NCBI RefSeq assembly: GCF_000003605.2
Contig: NW_003120421.1
Span: forward strand, 29,466 to 48,108
Direction: 5' to 3'
Source: Saccoglossus kowalevskii
Lineage: Eukaryota > Hemichordata > Enteropneusta > Harrimaniidae
DNA: 18,643 nt
Shown one piece after another: positions 1 to 8,947 of this stretch. A program made the translations under genes and the position numbers. The notes below the pieces were generated by a model that was given only the letters and a program-made list of their open reading frames with translations, made no database searches and had not been told where the DNA came from. The stretch's first letter is position 1. Each line of letters starts with the position of its first letter.

Positions 1-2
1 TC

Positions 3-84
3 AAGTCAAACAGAACACAAGAATACTACTTTACATGGAAGCCAGTCGAAGTCGACGAAGAACGAACACAGTTGACAGCTGTAG
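3..84 (+). CDS. PSMD3: Possible end of PSMD3 exon 1
   Basis: One frame is open from position 3 and reads KPVEVDEERTQLTAV just before a possible donor AG|GTCACG at 84/85. Joining it to the acceptor at 382 restores a GAT codon, giving [17 protein letters not shown]. That resembles the human order (L-T-x-x-D-I-K-x-x-V-K). The phase is right, and acidic residues are expected in this N-terminal region. The donor is weak, the residues before KPVEV do not look like PSMD3, and a better donor at 81 (GTAGGT) would break this frame. Treat as tentative. Confidence 0.35.
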
Positions 85-381
85 GTCACGTGCAACAACA
101 GACACGAGGAGCATGGCTGCTCTCCAAATGGGTCCCTTCTTTTGTATTGACCCCCTAAGGATTGCTAATCCCCCTTTCTAACTCTTCCCCCAAAAATAAT
201 ATATCGCCCCTTTTAAAATGTATTGACCCACAAATTAATGAATATTCATGAGCACAGAAACTGCTACGTCATGAATAAATTAGCATAATTTTTAAAAAAA
301 TTTGCATAAAGTGTAGGTACTCCTTCTGGAGCTCTGCCAAATTTTGTTTCATAGAATAATTGATACTTTCTGTCTAACTAG
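85..381 (+). other. First intron or 5' flank of PSMD3
   Basis: AT-rich sequence with no coding support. It has a short inverted repeat (ATTCATGA near 242-251 and TCATGAAT near 270-277) and an octamer ATTTGCAT at 300-307. It ends in the acceptor used by the first confident PSMD3 exon. Confidence 0.5.
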
Positions 382-572
382 ATATCCGGGATCAAGTGAA
401 GCACATAGAAAAAGCAGTAAATACTAAGGAACCTAGGTTTATGTTAAGAGCATTGAGAGTATTGTTACCAATAAGACGCCGGATTAATCCTACAATTGTC
501 AGAAAAGTTATCAGTGGTTATTTTCCATCAGTTAACCCATCAAAGGAGATGCTTCTATTGTACATAGAAGAG
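382..572 (+). CDS. PSMD3: PSMD3 exon (EKAV / LRALR block)
   Basis: The acceptor TCTAACTAG precedes 382 and the donor AGAG|GTTTGT follows 572. The exon starts with two bases of a split codon and ends in phase 0. It encodes [19 protein letters not shown], then a helical stretch with LRALR and RRIN, ending LLLYIEE. This aligns with human residues ~80-142, where the TPR-like helical solenoid begins. Confidence 0.95.
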
Positions 573-3500
573 GTTTGTGTTTTTTGTTTTACATTTACTT
601 TTAGTTCAGACCAGAGTAGCTATGGGTCCATTGCTCTTCTTGTTTCGGTCTTTACTCTTTTAGATTTGAAAAACAGAGAAAAACTGTGGTTCCTTCCATA
701 GACTTGCGTAACACAAACAAGCGACTCCAACTAAAATCACAAATAAAAGTTGACAAAAGCAGAATATTTTCTCGCATCACACCATTGAAGCTATCACCAA
801 TCACCAATATATTTATTAAACACTCACCAAAGCCAAAACTGACAAAAACCATTGAAGATAGTTTTGGTCGCGTGATACATGGAAATGGTATACTTTTATT
901 GACTTTTATTTGCGATGCGTCACACGTTTCTGTTGCCCAAGTCTATGGAAAGAACCACAGCTTTCCGTGTTGATAAAAATCCCAGTGTCTCAAAATAACA
1001 AATGACACAAATATATCAGAAATGACTATCACAAAAACTAAAGACTAACACAAGAGAAGCTATGAACCCACAGCTATGACCAGAGATGCACTTCTGTGTT
1101 TGTCAGGGGTGTAATGATGATCACCGTATCGAACCACAGATACCAGTGTTCACTGAGTTGCTTTCTTTTCTAAACACCCTTATTTAAAAAAACAAAATGA
1201 GGGTAAGTTTTGTATTAGCACACCATATCAGGGAGACCTTGAAATTAAAATGCAACTCCCATGTTTGTAGCAGACCCAATGAAATGTTCACTGTTGCAAC
1301 ATTTTGTAATGTAACTCACCCAATTTAGTTTTGCAAAGTTAATATACAAAATCTTCTCATCAATCCATGCACTGAATTTATATTCTCTGTATTTCTTCAT
1401 TTTTTCAGCCAATGGAAACAGATGGACCTGGTACACCATTTCGTCCTCGTAGTGGTAAAGCCTTAAGTCAACCAATTCTACCTGAATTAGACGTCTATAT
1501 ACATCTCTTAGTTGTTTTGTATCTCATTGACAATAAACGATATGATGAGGTATGTTTATACAAACACCTATATTTAAGTTTCTGCTGCAGAATTGTGTCA
1601 TAATAAACACATGTTGACTGGCTGTGCTGGCAATCCTCAGGGAGCGTAGCTACGTCACAAGACGTTCACCTTGCTAAGACGCGCACCACTGTACCACGTA
1701 TTTCTATGGGCTCTGCGCGTGCTGCTCTGGAACGTTATAAAGCGAAGAGCCAATTAAAATGCTAAATTCTAGAAAACAACATAAACTAAACTTTGAAGTA
1801 ATCCTGAACAACCAAATTTATATATGTTACTCACGCAGGGGGTATTCTTATTACGCTGTTCAGGGGAGTCTCAACAACCATCCCAAAGTACCGTTTTTTG
1901 AGAATTTTCAGCCTTTGTTTTCACCATGATGGTTGCCATGTGATGAAAATGCCAGGATGTCCGCCCCTGAGAATAGCATGTTTGTTTTTAAGAAGTCATG
2001 AAAAAAAAAAAAAAAACATTTTCCTGAGGTCATCATCGTGACTTCTGCAGCTGAGTTGGTATTAGACATCTTGTTTTCCACAGTTATATGTACATTATTG
2101 CACAAATGTAAAACTGTGTTATCATATGTTGACTAAGTTTATTGTTCCAGTAAAATTGTGCAACTCCATGTGACTACTGTGACTAGGCATGTAGTCGGTC
2201 ACATTTTCTGCACGTGTGCTGTAATTCTATCTGTTGGAGCTGCTGCTGTCAAAACACAAAATTGAGACTGACTGTAGTGTTGTATTTCTGCAGCAGCTAA
2301 GTTTAGATGCAGTATTACTTGCATGAACATCATTTTGTTATTCACTTTACTCCTTATCTTTCAGGCAGTGAAATGTTCAGATCTGTTAATGGAGAAGCTG
2401 ACTACATATAACAGACGGTCATTGGATCAGCTTTCTGCTAGGGCATACTACTACCACTCTAGAGTTTATGAATTAGTTGGTAAATTAGACAAAATTAGGA
2501 GGTATTTAAATTTTTTATTTATTTATTTTTTTTTTTTTTTCATGTAATGGTTAACTGTCACTCAACATTAACCCAGTCAAAAAAACTGCCGCCTCCATAG
2601 CAGGGATTTTTTTGAACAGGGGTGCAGCGCCCTCATGCAAGGCCATGCGCCCCCTTACCCTGGGGAGCAGATCCTTTGGCAACCATGAAATTCTGATTGA
2701 CCAGAGATCACATGTGGCCACAGTCTTCAACTGTTTGATAGTAATTTTGGCCCTAAGGAAGCCATAGAATGCTTCATTTTAACTTGGAATTGTCAAAAAC
2801 TCCACACCCTGGTAGGGTGAACCCTATCTCCCCCACTTGGTGGCACTGCTGAATTGCAGTTCTCTCTCTTGCAGTTTTTTTCTAGAAAAACTCATATTAC
2901 AATAATTTTGGAGGGGTGAATTTCAGAGTGTGACACTGAAAGTGAGTGTGAAACTATTGTAATTGCAAAATGAATGCCATTAGTTATGTCATTAGATTTT
3001 TTGTAGTATTAGGTTATTATGAGGATACCGCGAAGTATAGCGATCGTTGCATTCTTGATTTATATGCAAGTCATACCATTGCGACCTTTGTTTTCCTCCA
3101 CATGTGTATAGTTTTCTACATGCCAGACTTCGAACTGCAACACTTCGACACAACGATGAAGGCACAGCCACCCTTCTGAATCTTTTACTACGTAACTACC
3201 TGCATTATAATCTGTATGATCAAGCTGATAAGTTGGTTGCGAAATCTACATATCCAGAGTCTGCATCCAACAATGAATGGGCTAGATTTCTCTACTACAT
3301 GGGTAGGTGTACAATCAATAGGCTAAGTTAATTTGCTATACCCTAGCTCTGGTCATTTCCTTACTTTTTTGCCAACCACAATGCAAATGTTAGTTAAAAA
3401 TGCTGCTCACTGATCAACACTATCTTACTGCGACACTGCCAGAGTTGTTTAATAACAGAAGCAGCTCCCAGCACTATTATTTTGTCCTCTAGTTTTTACA

Positions 3501-6500
3501 CACGCATGTGAAAAACATCAACAAGTGCATTCTCCTGTTGAGTGTGCTCTAATTTTGTCTTCTAATTTATTTCGTGTGACTCTTCCATGTACATGCTTTT
3601 TTCGTTTGTATTACCAGTATGTAATGTATATTATTTAGTTCTCTCATACCTCTATCGGAGGAAGCAAAGGAATAAATTATTATTATTTATTATTATTATT
3701 ATTTAGTGTCAGTCACTCTACACACACGCATGTGAAGAACATCAACAAGTGCATTCTCTTGTTGAGTGTGCTCAATTGTATCTTCGGTTGTCTTGTACAA
3801 TACAAGTTGCTACACTTCAACATATTCTGAAGATATCAAACTTCAAGGCCTAAACTATTTAGCAAATTCTATTTGTTTATTCCTTGGATGTTAAACCTTT
3901 CTCACTACTGTAAAATCAATATTTGATTCATTCCTTTTGAATAATTGAGAATCAAAAAAATCACCACATGTGTAGATGCTCATTCCCCTCTGTTGCATTA
4001 TAGCTTCTAATACAGATTTCACAAGGCAAGAAGCTTTATCACTTTTTGGGTGCTCATCTCTGGACTCTACCACAAAATCTAATTAGTAATGGTTGATTTC
4101 AAAAATGTCTCTGACAACATGTCTGACTTACAAAGGAAATAAACTATTCTTATAAATTATTCACTGATATTTGAAATTACCAGGCTCTCAAAACCGTCAA
4201 CTGTCGCTTCATGCTAGCAATTTACTAGAAAATGTTTCCCAAAAAGTCACCATTTTTAAATTTGCTTATCCAAGCTTTATTCTCATAGTGCATGTACTTG
4301 TTGATTGAAATCAGCTCTGTTCAAAGAGTTACAAAAACTCTGATCAAATTGTGTAATGTGTTGATGTTATTCTTTATTAATGTGTTTGTGTATTCTAGGT
4401 CGTATTAAAGCCATACAGTTAGAATACTCAGAAGCCCATAAACATCTTTTACAAGCACTTCGTAAAGCACCTCAACACACAGCAGTAGGATTCAAGCAAA
4501 CAGTGAGTTTAACATATTTATCTTTTATACCAGTCTCAAAGTATTCTGATAAAAATAAGTATTTAACTGGTCTAAATAACCACTTACCGGTACCTTGAAT
4601 AAAATACGAACTAGTTTTTATGTGTATTTGCAGTAAAAAACATAAAATAGATATAAATGTGAAATAACATTGGATTTCCAGTTCCAGGAAGGTGGACATG
4701 CCTTAATGTTGACCACTGTGCTTTCCTCATGTGTACTTGTTTATTTACAGGTCAACAAATTGGCAATTACAGTAGAGTTATTGTTAGGTGACATACCAGA
4801 TAGGTCATTATTTAGACAACCTACCATGAGGAAAACACTGGTTCCATACTTTCAATTGACACAAGGTAAGTAATTTGAATATTAGCAGATATTTTTTTAA
4901 ACAAGGGAACAGGGGCGCAGCACCTTCATGCCATGGCCATGTGCCCCCTCACCCTGGGGAGCAGATTCTCTGGCAACCATAAAATTCTGATTGACCAGAG
5001 ATCACATGTTGTCTTCAACTTACTGTGACCTGTCTGATAGTAATTTTGGCCCTAAGAAAGCCTAGCTTTAATAGACTTTGAAATGCTTGCTGAACTGAAT
5101 TTTGAAATATTTTGTCATTTGTTGCAATGATCATATCCCCAAGAGGTCGCGTGTACTTTACATACATGGTTACATGATTAAAACTCAACGAATGATTTGA
5201 TCACTATGCATGAGATTGCATGGGGCATGGCATCAGAGGCCAAGTAGTAAAGTAACACAGATGGTTGTATGATCCGAATAGAAATTTGTGAAAGGTTGGA
5301 TTTGATGATTGGTTTATGTGCAGCGCTCGTAATGATACATGCTCAGGTAAATTTTGTGCATGTGTTGGCCCATGATCTGAGACGATGAAGTTGTGATATT
5401 CGCAGATATTTACTAATCATTGACAGTTTGATCTACTTTGGTTTGCATAGTTTGATATTCATATCATTCATTATAATGTCATCAGATTGAATGGTGTTTA
5501 GTAGACTTTGCAATGGCTGGGCTGAAAATGGTGGATGCATGTGCATAATTTTATCATCTAAGTAGAGTGAAGGTATTACCTGCCTGCCAGGTTTTAATAA
5601 AATCGGTCAAGCTAAAAAATATCACAGAAGAGTTTAGTAAAGATGACACACACACACAAATTTGTGAGTGCAATCTTAGCAGAGCGGATCACCAAATCCT
5701 AGCAAAGTGGATTGCCAAAAATAGAATTCTGTCATTGCAGTCATGACATTGACATTGTGAACCCCCTCTTATCATATTGGTTCTTCAAACTCCTGTAAAT
5801 ATCATTATTGCATATACTTTTGTATCAATATTGGAAACTTAATATTGTGAAAATAAATTCAAAGAGAATATATGTGATAACTATTCTTCACTGAATTCTT
5901 AGAATTATTGTGACATGCCTTGAACTTCACGGACATCAAGGCAGTGGGTTTTTATAGTGCACTTGAAATAGATATTCCCTGTAATTATTCCTTTGTGCCA
6001 TGGCAATTTTCAAAGTGAGTTAGTTCAAGCCCTTTGGCCAAAAACATGTACTGTCAGTAGTACATTGTACCTTAGTTCCTATACATAGCTATGTCAACAG
6101 TTGGTGATACCTTAGTTGCTCATTTCAAATAACAACTAACTTATATTTTCACAGCTGTTAGAACTGGTAATTTAGCTCGATTCAATGAAGTACTTGAGAA
6201 TTTTGGACCCAAGTTCCAAGCTGAGGATACCTACACACTGATTATCCGTCTACGACATAACGTAATCAAGACTGGTGTTAGGATGATTAATTTATCTTAC
6301 TCTAGAATATCATTAGCTGACATTGCACAGAAATTACAGTTAGACAGCCCTGAAGATGCAGAATTTATTGTGGCTAAGGTAAGACAGAGGTGATCTTCCT
6401 AACTATAAGATGATGATATAATGTTTCTGAATATATTAGTTATAACTCCAACAATACTTTGGTTGGTTTGCAGGCAATTCGTGATGGTGTCATAGAAGCA

Positions 6501-7581
6501 ATAATAGACCATGAAAAAGGTTATGTACAGTCTAAAGAAAATATTGATATCTATTCAACACGTGAACCTATGGGTGCCTTTCATCAAAGGATAACTTTCT
6601 GTTTGGATATACACAATAATTCAATTAAGGTGAGAGTTATGTTTTGTAAAGGCTATTGTATTAATCCAACCTTTGAGATATAATTGTGGCACATTCTATC
6701 TTTGCGTGTAGCTGAATCAATGAGAAGAAATCAAGGTTGAATCTCTGTCACAGCTTCAACCCCACACATCATGTTTGGAAGACTGACTGAGACCTCAGAA
6801 ATGCGAATCAAATGGTAAAACATGTATAAACAGCATTAGAAATGCATGCACTAGCATAAACGCTTGTAATTCGTTGCCAGTAACATGTCTGTAGTTATTT
6901 GGTTGCTTTGACGAAAGAAAATTATAAAAAACCTGGCCTGCTCGTTTGACGTGCACCATTGCCAATGTCCTATTCATTCATGTTACTAAAAGTGTTGATG
7001 TTTCAAAAGGCTATCAGATGATGTATAGGTTGGTATAGAGATAAAAAAATTATCACTTTCTCTACCAATATGCTAATCATGAAAAAATAAGTGTATGTAA
7101 CAGTAGCATATTTCATTTTGCTTGGTGGATTTGAAAAATGTTGTGAACCTCACAATTTTAATCTTGTTTTGTCAGAGTTTATATTTGGCTTTAAAAAAAA
7201 CTATGTAGTATCATCTACTGTTAATTACTAGCACTAAATGACCAGAAAGTACTGCTACTCCAACATTTTATGTGCTTTGAACTGAGTTATTTATTCTATT
7301 TATCTTAGGCAATGAGATTTCCTCCCAAGTCGTATAGCAAAGATTTAGAATCTGCTGAGGTGAGTTACTCTTCAAGTTGTATCTTTTGTTAGTACCTGTC
7401 CAGACGTAGACCATAAACAAAGACTTGTATATTGGCCTTTGTGCATGTCTTGTCGTATAGATTCATATAATTTTCCAATTATTAGGTATTTATACGTTTG
7501 TTTCAGGAGCGACGAGAAAGAGAACAACAGGATCTAGAATTAGCAAAAGAGATGGCAGAAGATGACGATGAATTTCCTTGA
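382..7581 (+). CDS. PSMD3: PSMD3/Rpn3, 26S proteasome lid subunit (ten exons, N-terminus incomplete)
   Basis: This is a non-ATPase subunit of the 19S regulatory particle lid, which helps hold the deubiquitinating and substrate-engaging parts of the 26S proteasome in cytosol and nucleus. Exons are 382-572, 1409-1549, 2365-2501, 3112-3302, 4399-4502, 4751-4865, 6155-6378, 6474-6629, 7309-7359 and 7507-7581. Every intron is GT-AG and all phases agree. Together they encode about 460 residues, matching human PSMD3 (534 aa) from roughly residue 78 to the end. Recognisable blocks are [46 protein letters not shown], the PCI domain ([12 protein letters not shown] through [15 protein letters not shown], exons seven and eight), and the acidic tail [10 protein letters not shown]. 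No frameshift or internal stop is present, so the gene looks functional. The true start codon lies upstream, perhaps partly in 1-84. Identity is near certain from conserved peptides. Confidence 0.97.
617..1076. mobile_element. Foldback (MULE-like) element in PSMD3 intron
   Basis: The left arm begins TAGCTATGGGTCCATT. The reverse complement of the right end reads TAGCTGTGGGTTCAT, and similarity continues inward through the CTGTGGTTCYTTCCATAGAC blocks (684-703 and 942-961) and CAAATAAAAGT blocks (740-750 and 902-912). Arms extend to about 785 and from about 864, so nearly the whole element can fold back. It is flanked by GACCAGAG at 609-616 and 1078-1085; adding one base each side gives an imperfect 9-bp duplication. 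Long inverted arms with 8-9 bp duplications suggest a non-autonomous Mutator-like or foldback element (inference). Open frames inside on the two strands give similar peptides ([19 protein letters not shown]), as expected for a palindrome. Confidence 0.75.
1104..1131 (+). mobile_element. Fragment resembling a hAT terminal repeat
   Basis: CAGGGGTGTAATGATGAT followed by CACCGTATCG resembles the CAGGGGTGTAACGAT-type ends common in animal hAT transposons. It starts 18 bp beyond the right duplication of the foldback element. No matching opposite end was found nearby, so this is probably a broken copy or a chance resemblance. Confidence 0.35.
1409..1549 (+). CDS. PSMD3: PSMD3 exon (RPRSGKA / LLPE block)
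   Basis: The acceptor TTTTTCAG ends at 1408 and the donor GAG|GTATGT starts at 1550. There are exactly 47 codons in phase 0-0. The peptide [18 protein letters not shown] followed by [13 protein letters not shown] and NKRYDE matches the conserved RPR(T/S)GKA...LPE...LLVV block of PSMD3. Confidence 0.96.
1550..2364 (+). other. PSMD3 intron, 815 bp
   Basis: Apart from the possible SINE relic at its 5' side, this intron holds an A-rich tract near 1999-2016 and no exon-like signal. It ends with the pyrimidine tract TTACTCCTTATCTTTCAG. Confidence 0.8.
1638..1696 (-). repeat. Possible tRNA-derived SINE relic
   Basis: Read on the minus strand, 1696-1686 is TGGTACAGTGG, which fits the pol III A box (TRGCNNAGYGG) with one mismatch. 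About 40 bp further on, CTACGCTCCCTG could be a decayed B box, and the segment between (GCGCGTCTTAGCAAGG) resembles a SINE head. The patch is CpG-rich within an AT-rich PSMD3 intron. No cloverleaf can be drawn, so this is not a tRNA gene. Confidence 0.3.
2365..2501 (+). CDS. PSMD3: PSMD3 exon (YYYHSRVYE block)
   Basis: The acceptor ATCTTTCAG ends at 2364. The donor GAG|GTATTT starts at 2502, leaving phase 2 (AG, completed to AGT by the next exon). It encodes [19 protein letters not shown] then [20 protein letters not shown], which is the NRR...YYYH(A/S)RVYE helix pair of the solenoid. A poly-T-rich tract starts soon after the donor. Confidence 0.96.
2511..2540 (+). repeat. T-rich low-complexity tract
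   Basis: A run of TTTATT units leads into about 18 consecutive T, shortly after the exon donor at 2502. It could be the reversed poly(A) tail of an old retroposed copy, but no element body was recognised. Confidence 0.7.
2599..2762 (+). repeat. Interspersed repeat copy 1 (PSMD3 intron)
   Basis: This segment matches 4885-5062 in the same orientation. Shared blocks include ACCCTGGGGAGCAGAT (2658-2673), TTCTGATTGACCAGAGATCA (2691-2710) and GTAATTTTGGCCCTAAG (2741-2757). It starts near CAGGGATTTTTTTGAACAGG. No coding potential or terminal repeats were seen; the family is not recognised. Confidence 0.85.
3112..3302 (+). CDS. PSMD3: PSMD3 exon ([13 protein letters not shown] block)
   Basis: The acceptor ACATGTGTATAG ends at 3111. 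The exon opens with one base completing a serine codon and closes with one base (G) before GTAGGT at 3303. It encodes [39 protein letters not shown] and [11 protein letters not shown], a highly conserved stretch. The upstream in-frame ATG at 3104 is intronic, not a start. Confidence 0.96.
3497..3562 (+). repeat. 66-bp direct repeat, copy 1
   Basis: It contains ACACACGCATGTGAAAAACA then TCAACAAGTGCATTCTC and GTTGAGTGTGCTC, repeated 222 bp downstream at 3719-3784 with few changes. Each copy holds a short inverted pair, CAACA(AG)...(CT)TGTTG. Confidence 0.85.
3670..3704 (+). repeat. ATT microsatellite after AATAAA
   Basis: GGAATAAATTATTATTATTT is followed by further ATT units. A poly(A)-signal-like hexamer running into an ATT simple tail is typical of the 3' end of some non-LTR retroposons. 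No reverse-transcriptase sequence is present, so any element would be heavily truncated. Confidence 0.6.
3719..3784 (+). repeat. 66-bp direct repeat, copy 2
   Basis: Second copy of 3497-3562. Here the internal hairpin is perfect (CAACAAG / CTTGTTG). It follows directly after the ATT tract, as if a unit ending in an ATT tail had been duplicated. Confidence 0.85.
4399..4502 (+). CDS. PSMD3: PSMD3 exon ([13 protein letters not shown] block)
   Basis: The acceptor TGTATTCTAG ends at 4398. The first two bases complete the split glycine codon G|GT. The exon encodes [20 protein letters not shown] then [14 protein letters not shown] and stops before the donor GTGAGT at 4503 (phase 0). The [12 protein letters not shown] and KAPQ sequences are near-invariant in the family and lead into the PCI module. 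Confidence 0.97.
4751..4865 (+). CDS. PSMD3: PSMD3 exon ([10 protein letters not shown] block)
   Basis: The acceptor TTATTTACAG ends at 4750 and the donor AAG|GTAAGT starts at 4866 (phase 1). It encodes [20 protein letters not shown] then [18 protein letters not shown]. This matches the human helix-rich segment before the PCI domain, with VELLLG(E/D)IPDR and FRQP conserved. Confidence 0.97.
4866..6154 (+). other. PSMD3 intron, 1289 bp
   Basis: The largest PSMD3 intron in the window. Repeat copy 2 sits just after its donor, and a short CA run lies near 5648-5659. The rest shows no exon, RNA gene or element that I can support. Confidence 0.8.
4885..5062 (+). repeat. Interspersed repeat copy 2 (PSMD3 intron)
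   Basis: Second copy of the repeat at 2599-2762, with the same blocks (CCCTGGGGAGCAGAT, TTCTGATTGACCAGAGATCA, GTAATTTTGGCCCTAAG) and small insertions near CTTACTGTGACCTG. Divergence is roughly 10-15 percent by eye, so the copies are not very recent. Confidence 0.85.
6155..6378 (+). CDS. PSMD3: PSMD3 exon (core of PCI domain)
   Basis: The acceptor ATTTTCACAG ends at 6154 and the donor AAG|GTAAGA starts at 6379. It encodes [20 protein letters not shown], then [20 protein letters not shown] and [19 protein letters not shown], ending EFIVAK. This is the core of the PCI domain, the module that packs lid subunits side by side in the horseshoe. No conserved position appears lost. Confidence 0.98.
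6474..6629 (+). CDS. PSMD3: PSMD3 exon (end of PCI domain)
   Basis: The acceptor TTGGTTTGCAG ends at 6473 and the donor AAG|GTGAGA starts at 6630. There are 52 codons in phase 0-0. It encodes [20 protein letters not shown], then [10 protein letters not shown] and [17 protein letters not shown]. This is the winged-helix end of PCI and the start of the C-terminal helix. The preceding intron is only 95 bp, the shortest in the gene. Confidence 0.98.
6630..7308 (+). other. PSMD3 intron, 679 bp
   Basis: AT-rich sequence with no recognised feature. The short open frames on both strands lack conservation or codon structure. Confidence 0.8.
7309..7359 (+). CDS. PSMD3: PSMD3 exon (AMRFPPKSY, 51 bp)
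   Basis: This 17-codon exon ([17 protein letters not shown]) lies between the acceptor TTTATCTTAG ending at 7308 and the donor GAG|GTGAGT at 7360. The peptide matches the C-terminal [18 protein letters not shown] of human PSMD3 with one visible change (N to S). Confidence 0.97.
7507..7581 (+). CDS. PSMD3: PSMD3 last coding exon with stop
   Basis: The acceptor TTTGTTTCAG ends at 7506. The exon encodes [20 protein letters not shown], then DEFP and TGA at 7579-7581. This charged helical tail, ending in an acidic run and FP, is the family C-terminus; in the assembled lid such tails join the helical bundle (established knowledge). Confidence 0.97.
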   Translation, partial: ERREREQQDLELAKEMAEDDDEFP

Positions 7582-8250
7582 ATTTCTGTATAGCAATGTT
7601 GTATCTTGTGATTCAACCCAGCCACCTAGCTTCCCTTGGCAATCCATGGTTTTTTGGTAACCTATCCCTAAGGAAGAAAATCAATACAGTTTCAAGAAAA
7701 TATATCGGTGCCAAAGATTGCCCCTAATTGTTTGCAAAGTATGCACTGAAATCCACCCCTCACCTATCTACCGCCTCATCCTCATCCACCCACCCTCCAG
7801 TTTCTCACATACGGGACAATGATGATGACAGACAAGTATTTCACATGTATGTCATAAAGACTGCTTTAGTTGCAACCATCGCTCTACACCTCTCTTGTAC
7901 ACAACACCTAATTTTGATTTGTAAAACATTGCTTCTGGTGTTAAGTTTGGAAAAACACAGTATCTGTAAATATGCTGGGCAAGAATAGGTTTTCTCTTTC
8001 TAGTGTAAAAAATGAGAAGAGCAATGTATGTTGCTTTGTTTGTTTATATTTTACTCTTTCATACACAATATATAGTATTCATGTGTGTGGGCATACTTTA
8101 TTTTAATGGTTGCCATATTTGGTCAAGGGTAGACGTAAAATCACTGGTGGACTTAGCCAGCCATGCGATCAGATATCTTAATTTATACAGCTGACATACT
8201 GATTGATTACCCATGTTATGAGAGGAAAATGTTCTTGTGTAGAAATATAA

Positions 8251-8293
8251 AAATATTACAGCCCATTTATGTCATTTTTGGGCTGTGATATTT
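8251..8293 (+). repeat. 15-bp-stem hairpin in PSMD3 3' UTR region
   Basis: AAATATTACAGCCCA (8251-8265) pairs with TGGGCTGTGATATTT (8279-8293) at 14 of 15 positions around a 13-base loop. In RNA the single difference would be a U-G pair, so the stem stays continuous. Confidence 0.7.
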
Positions 8294-8941
8294 CTATTTA
8301 AATTAATTTCTGAAACTTTGTCACATACATCACAGGCTAACAAAGTCCAACCGAAATTGAATGATTGCTGTCATCTTGAAAAAAAGTGTTTGTGACATAG
8401 CAACAACTTCTACAAATGGCATTTGTCTGTACAAGTTCATCCTATGGAAAAGTACTAATTAGCTACATGTTCCAATTACACCATGCATTAGATTCGTGCT
8501 ACAAAAATGGCTGATGCTCTTCACTCTCTTTCACCGATCTCACCATATGTTTTCCCACAATAAGACAACTCTATTAAACCTAACCTGGGTTTGTAATATT
8601 ATTATGGGCTATTCATCCTCATCAATTCCTGAGGGTAAAATAAGATTTAGTTTGTTTTATTTCAGTATTGGTATTCATATTCACTACACCTTTGAATTTA
8701 GTGGTTGCGCAAATGAGTGCAGAGAATTTATTATTTTGTATATCACTTTTAATTTTTGAAAAATAACTAAAAAGAAAAGTTTTGAAAATCTATAGTCTAA
8801 TGTTAACAAATGAAAATTGTAATGCCGAATTTTGAATGATTTTGTAAAAACTAGTTTGTAGGGTTGTTTTTCTCTACAGTCAAATGTTTGAAGTCCAGTT
8901 ATTTGGGCTTATATAGAATTTCCAACCTGTACTTCATGTCT

Positions 8942-8947
8942 ATTAAA
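8942..8947 (+). terminator. Candidate poly(A) signal ATTAAA
   Basis: ATTAAA is followed about 35 bases later by GGTGTGTATT, a plausible downstream GT-rich element. Alternatives are ATTAAA at 8573-8578, ATTAAA at 9262-9267 (followed by a T-rich stretch) and the canonical AATAAA at 9510-9515. Sequence alone cannot choose among them. Confidence 0.35.

Larger units (their letters stand above)
3303..4398 (+). other. PSMD3 intron, 1096 bp
   Basis: The intron carries two 66-bp direct repeats (3497-3562, 3719-3784) around an ATT-rich tail. The remainder (about 3785-4398) is unremarkable AT-rich sequence with no exon, RNA gene or element recognised. Confidence 0.8.

Noticed and set aside
35-80. ATG at 35 with donor GTAGGT at 81 as PSMD3 exon 1
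   Set aside because: The frame would join (codon T|AT), but it gives an Arg-rich peptide (EASRSRRRTNTVDS) and replaces the conserved Asp before the I-R/K block with Tyr. The alternative ending at 84 fits better, though it is still weak.
686-973. 95-codon open frame in the first PSMD3 intron
   Set aside because: It lies inside the foldback element and mirrors the opposite-strand frame at 652-852. No domain is visible, and both are products of the palindrome.
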